Part shown: positions 10,079-18,705 of the stretch, piece by piece
Layout: each line of letters opens with the position of its first letter
How positions within the stretch are numbered: the first letter of the stretch is position 1
Assembly (NCBI GenBank): GCA_000507305.1
Contig: DF239943.1
Coordinates: forward strand, 69,706-133,705
Source of the DNA: Breviolum minutum Mf 1.05b.01
Lineage: Eukaryota > Sar > Dinophyceae > Suessiales > Symbiodiniaceae
Length of the DNA stretch: 64,000 nt
Direction of reading: 5' to 3'
The notes under the pieces: model-generated
The model's input: only the letters and a program-made list of their open reading frames with translations
Databases searched by the model: none
Told to the model about the DNA's origin: nothing
Position numbers and translations under genes: made by a program

Positions 10079-10373
10079 GGGTTGAATTTGGGAGATGTTT
10101 TTTTCGTGATTTTTTTCCACGGATTTTTCCAATTTTTCCAGGTATATGATATGTTGGAACTACCCCCCACACACAGTAGCAGTCACCACTAGGATTCTTC
10201 CATTTTTAGTAGGGAATCCCCAACCTAAACCTTCTTTTGTGACTGTGGGTTAGGTGGAGGGTAGACCGAATGTATATAGTACAGTCATGATTTGACATCA
10301 TATCCAATCTGAAGCTTCAAGCATTTTTCACTTCAAGTGTGGGTGTTTTAAGGGTAGCAGGCACGACTTACTG

Positions 10374-10490
10374 TTGATGGTTCAGAAATACCAAACAACC
10401 ACCTTTTGGATGTATAAAACTCTGGTTCCAAGCGGGATAAACTACTAACCTCAACTGGTAAACGCCGGATTTCTGGACCATCGACACGAT
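10374..10490. mobile_element. Family D element, diverged
   Basis: CTGTTGATGGTTCAGAAATA at the left with a reversed core (ACTACTAACCTCAACTGGTAA) and GGATTTCTGGACCATCGACA at the right. Confidence 0.5.
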
Positions 10491-10653
10491 GTTTTGGTGG
10501 AAATGATTTCAGTTGAAGGTGCAACGCTTTCCCTTGTGTATCCGGGGTGCCACGCTTTTTGGTGAACCCAAGAAAAAACTAAGGGTCGGAATGCTTGTTT
10601 TTTTTTCACGGCTGTGGGAATGATTTGTTTTCTGGCTTGGTGAACAAATTAAC

Positions 10654-10777
10654 TACCTGGAACCTGAAACATCCAATTGTAAATGGTTGTTTCAATTGGA
10701 GGATTCCAAATCATTTCATAAAACATGGTTGTTTCAACAAACACCCATTAAAAAATGGTTGTTTAGGGTACCAGGTA
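10654..10777. mobile_element. TACCTGGAACC / GGTACCAGGTA palindromic element
   Basis: Left TACCTGGAACCTGAAACATC, right GGTACCAGGTA. Inside, the phrase ATGGTTGTTTCAA occurs three times. A separate small family; the partial ends at 11342-11450 may be related. Confidence 0.5.
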
Positions 10778-10973
10778 ATTATTTTTTTTTGTGAAACAAA
10801 AAACGAACCAACAAAAACCGGTTTGCAAAAAGATCTTTTTTCACTGGGGGTTTCGTTCAAGACTTCGTGGTGGCGTTCTTTTACAGATTCGGGAGGGATA
10901 TCAACATCCTAAAAAAAGAACATAGTCATGGAAAAATCATCCACCATACACCGTTTTTAATGATATTTACCAG

Positions 10974-11125
10974 AAAAGGCTGGTGGATTTTTCCATGGCT
11001 ATCTTCGTTGACCGTTTCGGGTTAGCACCTGCTGTCGACTGGCAGGTGCTAGGGAAGACGACGGAAGAGTTGACGGTGCGAAGTCGGCTTTTGGGGTGGT
11101 TACTTGGAGGATCATGCCAGGACTC
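10974..11125 (+). CDS. Candidate exon, unknown protein
   Basis: One of the better host exons. Acceptor TTTACCAG, then an open frame with KRLVDFSMAIFVDRFGLAP and WQVLGKTTEELTVRSRLLGW, ending at a strong donor GACTC|GTAAGTAGG. About 50 residues, mixed helix-like and hydrophobic, not matched to a known family. The following intron ends in the right half of a family C element (ACCAACTAG at 11232), which could serve as the acceptor. Confidence 0.6.
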
Positions 11126-11164
11126 GTAAGTAGGTAGCCAGATGACCATCCCGACTTTTTTGGG

Positions 11165-11232
11165 AAATGATGAACCCAGTTTGACGGTCGCAGATATTTT
11201 TCAAATGAGTGGCGGTTTACCCACCAACTAGG
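11165..11232 (+). mobile_element. Family C element, 3' half
   Basis: Contains the right part of family C (GGGAAATGATGAACCCA, TTTTTCAAATG, CCCACCAACTAG) without the left half. The terminal CTAG could act as a splice acceptor for the intron that begins at 11126. Confidence 0.5.
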
Positions 11233-11485
11233 GGGGTGTCTTTTAGAGAGAATGTGGATTTTCTTCCAAATAGCGGGTACTTAAATGAGGTTGGAGCAGA
11301 AAACCGAGAACAAGTGAGATTTGTAGAGTTTGAATCATATCTTTCTGGTACCCTGAACAACGATTTTTTTGGAATGGTGAACCCCGTGAGGCACCTTTTA
11401 TATAGGCCATAGACTACTGGGATGTTCCTGCTGGTACTGAGCAACTACCTGGTACCCTAAAGCCGAGCATTTTCAAATGGATGGA

Positions 11486-11585
11486 AATGGTGATGGAAGG
11501 AATCCTGCACCAGTTGAATTGGAGAATATCCCATGTTTCCTTGGGTTTCATAGAGAACAAGTAGTCCGGGATTTCTTCCATCAAC
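11486..11585. mobile_element. Family D element
   Basis: GATGGAAGGAATCCTGCACC at the left, GGATTTCTTCCATCAACA at the right, with TATCCCATG and GGGTTTCATAGAGAACAA inside. Very similar to the copy at 1183. Confidence 0.65.
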
Positions 11586-11816
11586 ACTATGAAGTCGACT
11601 CCAACTGAAACTTCACCAATATATTCATTCGTGTCATGTTGGTTCGGGGTACCAGGCTGATATATTGTGTGGGAGTGCTGGAAGGGGTTGAAATAGTCGT
11701 ACCTAAAGATGGGTATTACACGCCTAAAACGAGCCTGGCTGCGCACAACAGAGTGGTCGCAAGCTATTGCATAAGAACTTTTTGCTGTTTCACTGGAATT
11801 TGGTTTTCAGCATCAT

Positions 11817-11925
11817 ACTGTTGATGGCTGAAATCCTGCACTAGTTGATAGGTAGTTTATCCCATCATTTACAGGGTTTGATACATCTTAGGTGGTTGTT
11901 TGGGATTTCTGAACCATCAACAGTA
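11817..11925. mobile_element. Family D element, well-preserved copy
   Basis: ATACTGTTGATGGCTGAAAT at the left and ATTTCTGAACCATCAACAGT followed by AT at the right. It has the full core: CACTAGTTGATAGGTAG, CCCATCATTTACAGGGTTT, GGTGGTTGTTTGGGA. Confidence 0.75.
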
Positions 11926-11956
11926 TGGCATCTGTAGTGCCAGAAAGTGTTTCCAG

Positions 11957-12030
11957 AGTCGGAAGATCCAAATCCAGAATCTCTTCGGGAAGCGTCGGGA
12001 TCGTATGGTGATGAGAGTTTCGGCCGTTAA
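11957..12030 (+). CDS. Candidate exon, acidic, ends in stop
   Basis: Acceptor GTTTCCAG, then a polar acidic reading (SEDPNPESLREASGSYGDES) to TAA at 12028-12030. It could be a terminal exon, or a donor may lie inside it. It lies about 30 bases after a family D element. No family recognised. Confidence 0.35.
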
Positions 12031-13420
12031 ACTGATGCCGGCATGGTTGTGACTAGCAAAATGCTAGCGCGGAAGCAACACCAGAGAGCGTTTGCAAAGC
12101 ATGGACTTTGCACAAGAGGTGGAAGTAACAGCATTGTCAACACTATTTGCTTGAGGTTTTGGTTTTTGGGAAGCCCGAAATCAAAACATATTTGTCAGAG
12201 AGACGGTGCGTTCTGCTGTCCGAACGTGACCGCAGTCACTGTATTGTCAGTTTGGTTTGGGAAGGGTCATGCTGCATAGCCGAGCTGTAGCCAGCATCGG
12301 GTCTTTTAGCACTTGCATCGGATTCAGTTGGGTGGGTTCTTTCCTAGCATGTCCACTCCAATCTCTATGTGGATATGAGGTTTCATGAATCAGGATGCTC
12401 ATAAGGGAAAATGAATTAAAAAGCGGATATACCCAATAAATATCCACTATATAAAAGGTGTGTATGGGGTCCCCATTTCAAGGGTACCACCATTTTGCTT
12501 AGATGCGCGTCCTAGAATTGTTGAACTTTACAAAAATACGCTCAAAACCGTGGTTTTCAGCGAGTTTGGCAAGGTTCACAGGCCCCTGTCAATTTGTAGC
12601 GATTTTTGTTGTTGCAAGGGACCATCTCTCTGTGAAATTCTTGCAGGCACTGTAGTGCCAGTCAGCATGGATTGTAACCTACAAACTGGGGAGCACAGCA
12701 TCCCGGTGAATTTGCAAGGGGGGTATGAATATTCATAGACCCCCAAAATCCAAGAGAGGCTTTTTGGTGACCCAAAAAGTCCTTCACCACAACCATTAAG
12801 GAGGAGACGTGTGGCTAAGAGCCCCTTTACAGTTGTCCCCGAATAACTTGCTCCTGAAAGATGATGGGTTGAAAGACACAACACTCCTTTGGTTCCTTTT
12901 CCATTCTTTTTCAGCAGCCTCTTGCCAGCTCTGGGGTTCAACAAATGGTATTTTTATTTTTTGGGTAGTCTTTATATCAGGAAACAGAACCAATTCCCAA
13001 TTTGTCAAAGATCATAAAAAGAAAACACCTACTCACCTGGAAAATAGCTGTTGCTGCTAATTTCCATCAACTTTACCCCCGAAACCAGCCACACTAGCCT
13101 AAAAAAATGGTACTTCCCTAGCTGTTTTACGGAAACGTCCAACACAAACACCATATGAGCAATGAGAAAACCCTGGTTGTTTAGGGTATAGAGGGGGTTA
13201 TACTACCCAATTATATAGGGATTATAATGAACCATGAAATAAGGATCCTTATTAACCAATCAGGATTCAATGGAAAGTAGTAAGGGTTTTTTGGACCGTG
13301 GCTCATATCGACGGCTAAAGTTTTCAGGGGATCCCTTTGTAAATTTTTGTTTCGAAAAAAAACACCCTCCAAAGCACCTCCGGCTCCAAACAGAAACAAC
13401 CAAAACACACCATTGTTTTC
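12031..13420. other. No confident gene; scattered repeat pieces
   Basis: Open plus frames (12043-12279, 12809-13060) lack clear splice boundaries. The 13170-13272 stretch is family F, and the TTTTTTGGACCGTGGCT phrase after it recurs near 16540. Confidence 0.35.
13170..13275. mobile_element. Family F element
   Basis: CCCTGGTTGTTTAGGGTATA at the left, TACCCAATTATATAGGGATT in the middle, ATTAACCAATCAGGATTCAA at the right. The best match to the copies at 6660 and 18030. Confidence 0.55.
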
Positions 13421-13423
13421 TAG

Positions 13424-13641
13424 GTGATGGCAACTCGAATATTTTTTAGATTTTCACCCCGAGAATTGGGGAAGATGAACCCAATTTGACGAGTTCATAT
13501 GTTTCAATTGGGTTGAAAACAACCACCAACTACCCTCCCTGAAACAAACATAGCACCTGAAAATAGGCCATCCCAAAAGGAAACCACTATTCCAACCATC
13601 CATTTTTCAGGTGCGAACTGTTAGTTTTTGGGGGCGTGTAG
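13424..13641 (+). mobile_element. Family C introner-like element interrupted by a family A MITE
   Basis: Starts GTGATGGCAACTCGAAT and reaches ACCACCAAC at 13530, where a family A copy flanked by TA begins. The missing final TAG of family C is supplied by TA plus G after the insert (13639-13641). So family A jumped into the TA of CAACTAG. Confidence 0.8.
13533..13638. mobile_element. Family A MITE nested in family C
   Basis: CCCTCCCTGAAACAAACATA at the left, GTTAGTTTTTGGGGGCGTG at the right, inner motif GCACCTGAAAATAGG / CAGGTGCGAAC. TA on both sides. Confidence 0.8.
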
Positions 13642-13672
13642 TGACTTTTTTCGAAACACATTTTGTTTCCCA

Positions 13673-13765
13673 AGTATCCTGACCCCTCAAAACAGGCTAT
13701 TTTTGAAAACCTGGACCCCTGCTATACAGGTTCAAACCCTTGTCCTGTGATCCTTAAGGTTCTAA
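13673..13765. mobile_element. Family E element, diverged
   Basis: TATCCTGACCCCTCAAAACA at the left, ACAGGTTCAAACCCTTG in the core, TGATCCTTAAGGTT at the right. Confidence 0.5.
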
Positions 13766-13817
13766 AAAATGGATCCGTTTCACAAAAGTCCTTCCATTCA
13801 CTTCAACGACGCTCCAG

Positions 13818-13990
13818 GGCCGCCTGCCCGGTTCGATGCCCATGGAAAAGAAAACGCAGGTTCTGGAGCCTCCGGCGGTTTTGATTCCAAGAAAACGTGA
13901 GAGATTTTGGAAAAGGAAATGTTGTGAAAGATTTTCTAGGGTGAATCATTTCTCTAATGTTCGTGAAATTTTGAAAGGTTTTTTTGGGTG
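13818..13990 (+). CDS. Candidate exon, basic protein
   Basis: After an AG acceptor (GCTCCAG) one frame reads MPMEKKTQVLEPPAVLIPRK and continues basic (RERFWKRKCCERFSR). A second plus frame also looks plausible for the first 70 bases (PARFDAHGKENAGSGASGG), so the frame is not settled. A CAG|GTTCTG donor at 13860 would make the exon only about 40 bases. No family recognised. Confidence 0.35.
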
Positions 13991-14481
13991 ATGTGTTTTT
14001 CAAGGGAACATGTTTTTTGTTAAAGAAGGACTCCTATTTTTTGTGAATTGGTCTTTCCAAATTGGTTCAAGTTTTCACCCACCCCCAAGTTTAACAGCCA
14101 GTTTACCCCTTGAAAAATGCTGTTACTGGAGGATTTCTCGCCTTTCCGGATTCGGGGATTCGGGGCCACTTTCCAGGGGTTTTCCATGTTTTGCTGCAAA
14201 GTGTCACGCGGCTGAGCGCCGCCAATTTCGGGAGTGATCCGGTGACTCAGTCGTTGATATGAATTTGAAGATGATTTTCCCATGAAGGTCATATATCCAG
14301 CGACTGTCCAATTCAACAGGATTTCAAGAATGCAATGTTCTCACATGGATGGATAGAGAGATAGAATCAGATACATAGACAGACAGATGGATATTTGTCA
14401 AGTATATTTTCAAAGGAACTTCTGCTGAACCTGCTTTTTCCCACGGTTCCTCAACCCTTCGCCTCAACTAACGGCTGGCAG

Positions 14482-14606
14482 ATCACCATGGATGCGGTGG
14501 TGGAACAGTTGCTATCGGCCATGCGGGATGCTGAAAAGTTGAAAGAACAGGTGCGATGTGACCTGCGGAACGAGAAGTCCGTTGTGGAATCCCAAAGAGC
14601 ATACGG
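14482..14606 (+). CDS. Candidate exon, coiled-coil-like
   Basis: Acceptor GGCTGGCAG, then ITMDAVVEQLLSAMRDAEKL and KEQVRCDLRNEKSVVESQR, a continuous charged helix with coiled-coil character. The frame meets TAA soon after; a donor at ATACGG|GTTTTA fits just before it. The DNA is GC-richer than its surroundings. No named family. It probably belongs to the same plus-strand gene as 10974 and 15343. Confidence 0.5.
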
Positions 14607-14929
14607 GTTTTAAATGGATGGATTGTTTTGAGTGATTTCCAATCATTTCCCAAATTGAAACCTATAGAATTATCCATTTTTTTGGGTTCCAAAGTTTTTT
14701 TCATGTTTTACACTGTTTGTTTGGGGAAATGAACCAATTTTTTCTCAAAAAGATCTTAAATTGGTGATCCCAAAATGTCGTAGTTTGACTTTGTTTTTTA
14801 AACCCAGGACTAGATGCCTCAAACATATAGATTTGTATACCTTTGCTAGGTGGGTGGGACGTCAATCAGTTTCGGACTTGTTAACTTTCTTTGTTTGAGA
14901 AAATGAACAAAATTTGACTCATACTTTTG

Positions 14930-15024
14930 ATGGAAGAAATCTAACCAGTCGGGGTTGGTAGTTTATCTGATTACTTTCAAGGTTTTTTACATCCCAGGTG
15001 GTGCAGGATTTCAGCTATCAACAG
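14930..15024. mobile_element. Family D element
   Basis: TTGATGGAAGAAATCTAACC at the left and CAGGATTTCAGCTATCAACA at the right, with GGTTGGTAGTTTATC and GGTTTTTTACATC inside. Confidence 0.55.
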
Positions 15025-15342
15025 TGTTTTTCTGAAATGGGTTGCAAAAAGAAGCACTAACAACGAGCTTTTTGTATACAGAATTTTCATGGCCACACGT
15101 CAGTTGCTAACAAAAGCAGGGTGAAGAAACGTTTGAAGAGTGAGCAAAAAACACCCTGGTTTATTATGCTACCCATGAAATCGCGGTGACAAAAACTACG
15201 ACCTGGAAATTCTGATGCTTCATCTCAAAGGTCCAGTGGTGTTTCTTTTTTTTGTTCCGTTTCTTATTGGGTATTTCGAGTTGTATGGGATTTTTTCTAT
15301 TTTTTCCTTAAGGTTCCGTAACAAACACAACCGGGTTGCCAG

Positions 15343-15421
15343 TTTTCACCCCTCCAATCGGATGCCCTAGCAGAGTCGGAGTTCGAACATTTGTGCGCCG
15401 CATGTCGGGAACCATTTGCAG
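15343..15421 (+). CDS. Candidate exon with Cys-x2-Cys pair
   Basis: Both boundaries look good: acceptor GGTTGCCAG and donor TTTGCAG|GTCCTG. The 26-residue reading begins FSPLQSDALAESEFEHL and ends CAACREPFA, giving a C-x2-C pair that could be half of a zinc site completed by a neighbouring exon. Phase 1 at the 3' end. The partner exon was not identified; the exon at 37917 also carries a C-x2-C but is far away. Confidence 0.45.
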
Positions 15422-15545
15422 GTCCTGAAGATGCAACAATTGATTGAAGAAGTAAAACAACTCGTGCCTATCTGGACTGTTCCTGGGGGATGTAGGGGAT
15501 GTACGATGTACAGGATGGATACTGTATCCATGATTTTTGGAAATA

Positions 15546-15642
15546 CCCTCCCTGAAACTAACAGCCATTTTGCTCTAAAAATGGATGCGACTGGAAGACG
15601 AGACAATTTCCTATTGGGGCAATTTTGGCCTATTTTCAGGTG
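15546..15642. mobile_element. Family A MITE, right end truncated
   Basis: CCCTCCCTGAAACTAACAGC at the left, TTTTCAGGTGAGC at the right, where the expected GTTAGTTTCAGGGAGGG is absent. Confidence 0.6.
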
Positions 15643-15722
15643 AGCAATGAAAAAGGGGCCCCAGGTTGGTTAGTGTATCTTTTATGCATTTTCAATTCGC
15701 GAAGTTGGTGTGTTGTTTTTTG

Positions 15723-15834
15723 CTCTAAGAATTCTGACCCCTCAATCCAGTGGCTAATTTGAGGACCCAAAAAACAGCCCTGGGTCATACAGGTCTAAAC
15801 ACCTCCTTTGGAGGGCCCAAGGATTTTTAGGGTG
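15723..15834. mobile_element. Family E element
   Basis: CTAAGAATTCTGACCCCTCA at the left, CAGTGGCTAATTTGAGGACC and CTGGGTCATACAGGTC inside, AAGGATTTTTAGGGT at the right. Closely matches the nested copy at 8974. Confidence 0.7.
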
Positions 15835-17280
15835 GTTGATTTTTTGTTGAGGCTTGGTGAAATCAAATTTTGGTTGAAATCAACTTTTTTGTTCAACTCT
15901 TTCGAGGATTTTTTTGTTCAACTTGTTTGATGAAATCAAATTCGGAAAAAAAGAAGCGGAACTCCAGTTTAGGTCAAATTGTTCATTTCGACCCAAACAG
16001 CCCGGGGAATAAATGCCTCCAACATGGTGGTGAAAAGTAAGGGATTTTTCCTCCAATTTTTTTTCGAACATTTCAAGTTTGGGACTCATAATAAAATGTG
16101 TCCAGATATACTGTAGCTAGTGCTTTGGATCTTTTTTGGCCGCTGAATTCGCCCCCCCCCTTCCTTCGGAATCCCGCGAATCCTCGATCGCAAGAGGTTT
16201 TTTTTTGGGAAGGTAACAAGGTTTCTGGTTGGTGGTTTCAAATATTTTTTATTTTCACCCCTACTTGGGGAAATGATCCAATTTGACTGAAATTTTTCAA
16301 ATTGGTTGAAACCACCAAAAGGGTTTGCTTTCACTGCTCATTTATAACCGGCTTGCGCTGCTTGTGATGAGCATGAGCTTTCGGGATAGCCATTCTGCAT
16401 ACGTGTTGGGGTCTAAACTCTCATTTATTCACTGTGTTAAAGGAAGGTCATCAACTTAATGGCAGGGGGAAAAAATATCCATTATAATTATACGGATTCC
16501 CTATTAAACAACCAGGATTCAATGAAAATTATCCGAGGGTTTTTTGGACAGTGGCTAATGTGAATGGGACATTACTTCACGACATTTTCCAACTTTGCAG
16601 TTGGACCTACTTGTACAGGTACCCACGACAACGCCGGGAACTGTAATAGATAATATAATATATATATATACAGTAGTAGAATATACAAATATATAATATA
16701 TATACTGCAAAAATATGGAACCTAAAACAACCATCTATCTATAAAGGCTGGTTTCAACTAAACGATTCCAGGCATTTTTATTTGGGAAATGGTTGGAAAT
16801 CATCAAGGATCTGTTTGAACCTAGTTGTTTAGTCTTCAGACTAGATCTACGTGTATATATATATATATATGTATACAAATATATATAATACCCGCACATA
16901 CTGTGTATAATACTTTTCAGGAAACAGATTTCGTTCTGAACTTGTTTTTGTTTCTTTTCTAAAGTGACTTTTCTTGCTTTCTACCATCCAAACTTGTTGC
17001 TGCAAGTTCTTTTTTTTTCGCACAATTTTCAACGCGAGGAACGAGCACAGCATGCAGGACGGGTGTTGTTGGAGGTCGTTGTTCTGGTGACCTTCATAGC
17101 AAATCTAAGTTAAGACGATGGGTTTCATCGTACCAATTTGTTTCGTGTGTTTTCAGGGGAAAAATGTTGGTTCACATCGCGATGATCTTGTGGCCCTCGG
17201 AAAAACTGTTTCCAGAAGCAGATCTTTTTTGGGGGGAGATGTGAGACTTTTTTGGGTGTATTGTTATGGCTAGTCAACCT
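15835..17280. other. AT-rich intergenic or intronic stretch
   Basis: Holds a family C copy at 16228-16318, TA-rich simple sequence at 16655-16705 and 16850-16890, and a family F-like piece near 16490-16560. No coding frame is supported. Confidence 0.45.
16228..16318 (+). mobile_element. Family C introner-like element
   Basis: GTTGGTGGTTTCAAAT at the left and GGTTGAAACCACCAA at the right. The right end lacks the CTAG of other copies (reads CCAAAAGGG), so this copy would not have its AG. Confidence 0.6.
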
Positions 17281-17595
17281 ACCCCCCTAACGTACCCCCC
17301 TAATAATATTAAACCATTATTTCCAGGTACGTTACGGGGTCCACCATAAGAACCGAAAGTTACATGGGAAAATCGGGCCCCTAAAGATTGACAGGTAGCA
17401 AGTCATTTGGTGATGTAGGGTTTCTCCTATTTTTTAGGGTTGTTTCAGGTGACTATGTCAAACCCTGTAAAAGATGATGAAACTCGCTAGGTCACCAACT
17501 TATGCTTATTAACCACGTATCCTAGTCATGAGATGATCCTCCAAGTACCCCCCCCCATTCTTAAACCATTATTTCCAGGTACGTTAGGGGGGTAG
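17281..17595. mobile_element. Element with TACCCCCCTAACGTACC ends
   Basis: Left TACCCCCCTAACGTACC, right GGTACGTTAGGGGGGTA. The phrase AAACCATTATTTCCAGGTAC occurs near both ends (about 17313 and 17560) in direct orientation. The right end finishes in TAG immediately before the candidate exon at 17596, so the element would supply that exon's acceptor. Confidence 0.6.
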
Positions 17596-17690
17596 CCGCC
17601 ATGACTCCAAAAAACCTCCAGGATGTGGTAGATGCCTATGACGATGATGCAGCGGTTCACCGGCAGGTTGTGGAGTCGGGAAAAGTTGCA
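17596..17690 (+). CDS. Candidate exon, acidic helical
   Basis: Begins right after GGGGGGTAG. Reading AMTPKNLQDVVDAYDDDAAV then HRQVVESGKVAV, helix-like and acidic. The frame meets TAA at about 17706; GGCAG|GTTGTG near 17668 is a good internal donor, so the true 3' end may be earlier. No family assigned. Confidence 0.45.
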
Positions 17691-17731
17691 GTTTGTTGTG
17701 ATGATTAACTTAAGGTTAATAAGGGGATGGT

Positions 17732-17844
17732 ATATGGGTGTTTCCGTAAATGGTGGTACCCCAAAATGGATGGTTTATAATGGAAAATCCTATTAAAATG
17801 GGATGATTTGGGGGTACCCCTATTTTCGGAAACATCCATATAGG
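17732..17844. mobile_element. Family B palindromic element
   Basis: ATATGGGTGTTTCCGTAAAT at the left and TATTTTCGGAAACATCCATA at the right. The core CCCCAAAATGGATGG is intact. Confidence 0.75.
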
Positions 17845-18029
17845 GTTCTTAACAACCTATTCAATGTACTTAACTGGTTAATCAGTTCCATTGACTCCTG
17901 GTTGGTCAATGTACTATCCATTAACCCGGGGTTCGTTGGGTTATTAAGGGAATGGTAGATAGGGTTATTTAGGGTGTTTTTTAAGGGTGATTTAGGGGAT
18001 GGTATATATTGGGGATGGAAGTTCCTAGC

Positions 18030-18105
18030 CAGTTATATTTCGGGATTATTTCATAAACCATGAAATAAGGATCCCCTCATTAACCAACCAGGATTCAATG
18101 GAAAG
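18030..18105. mobile_element. Family F element, 3' part
   Basis: CCAGTTATATTTCGGGATTA, then AAGGATCCCCTCATTAACCA and ACCAGGATTCAATGG, as at 13170. Confidence 0.45.
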
Positions 18106-18106
18106 T

Positions 18107-18212
18107 ACACCCCCAAAATCTAACATAGCCCCCTGAAAAAATGATGGTTGGAAGATGAGTTTCTTTTTGGGATTGCCTAGTTTTAGGGGCGAACTGTTAA
18201 GTTTCTGGGGTG
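18107..18212. mobile_element. Family A MITE
   Basis: CACCCCCAAAATCTAACATA at the left, CTGTTAAGTTTCTGGGGTG at the right, TA on both sides, core GATGGTTGGAAGATGAG. Confidence 0.7.
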
Positions 18213-18246
18213 TAGTGTAGTTTTTTTTCCCCTCGGAATTGCGCAG

Positions 18247-18303
18247 GTCTACAGCATGAACGACAAACGCAGCTTTGCTGGGTTCGGAAGCCAGTTGAAC
18301 TGA
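18247..18303 (+). CDS. Candidate terminal exon
   Basis: Acceptor ATTGCGCAG then VYSMNDKRSFAGFGSQLN and a TGA at 18301-18303. Short but GC-rich and clean at its 5' boundary. If the plus-strand exons from 6 kb onward are one gene, this would be its C terminus, 160 bases before the retrotransposon. Confidence 0.4.
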   Translation, partial: VYSMNDKRSFAGFGSQLN

Positions 18304-18365
18304 CAGGGCGACATTCTGTCTAAGGACATTGGTGATATGTCAACCAAGCATACCGGGGGTTTATA

Positions 18366-18464
18366 TCCTCCCTAAAACTAACATAGCACCTAAAAATGAT
18401 GGTTTCCAATAGGAATCTCCTTTTCCAGGGGTTCATTTTCAGGTGCGAACTGTTAGTTTCAGGG
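18366..18464. mobile_element. Family A MITE split by the copia element
   Basis: TCCTCCCTAAAACTAACATA at the left; the right terminal repeat GAACTGTTAGTTTCAGGG is cut by the LTR retrotransposon. The remaining AGGG then TA is found beyond the right LTR (25788-25793), after the duplicated CAGGG. Confidence 0.85.
18460..18464. repeat. Left target-site duplication CAGGG
   Basis: CAGGG precedes the left LTR and is repeated at 25783-25787 after the right LTR. Five bases is the usual Ty1/copia duplication length. Confidence 0.9.
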
Positions 18465-18680
18465 TGAGAAATCAAGACATTGCATCAGACCAGTTTGAGA
18501 TACCCGATTGGATTCACCTATACTTTGGTGGTTCAAGTGCGGTTCGGAAGCTCACCCTTTGTGGTGGATTAGCATCTAGTCAGCTGTGGCATAGAAAAAG
18601 GCCAGCAGCGTTTTACTTGGTGCTCTGCTTTGAGGTTTTGGTAGTTAGTAGTCCAGAGGTTGGTTACCTTTGGATTCGCA
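18465..18680 (+). repeat. Left LTR (216 bp)
   Basis: Begins TGAGAAATCAAGACATTGC and ends TTTGGATTCGCA, with the TG...CA ends usual for LTRs. It is identical to the right LTR except at one base. Confidence 0.95.
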
Positions 18681-18692
18681 TGGTAGCGGAGC
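18681..18692 (+). promoter_or_regulatory. Primer-binding site, initiator Met tRNA type
   Basis: TGGTAGCGGAGC starts at the first base after the left LTR. It matches the TGGTA..GAGC form of copia primer-binding sites that pair with the 3' end of initiator Met tRNA. Confidence 0.75.
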
Positions 18693-18705
18693 CTGATCAG
18701 CAGGC

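Noticed and set aside
16847..17053. Minus-strand frame ending in a Tyr/Ile run
   Set aside because: Generated by a TA-rich simple repeat, with no acceptor or donor.
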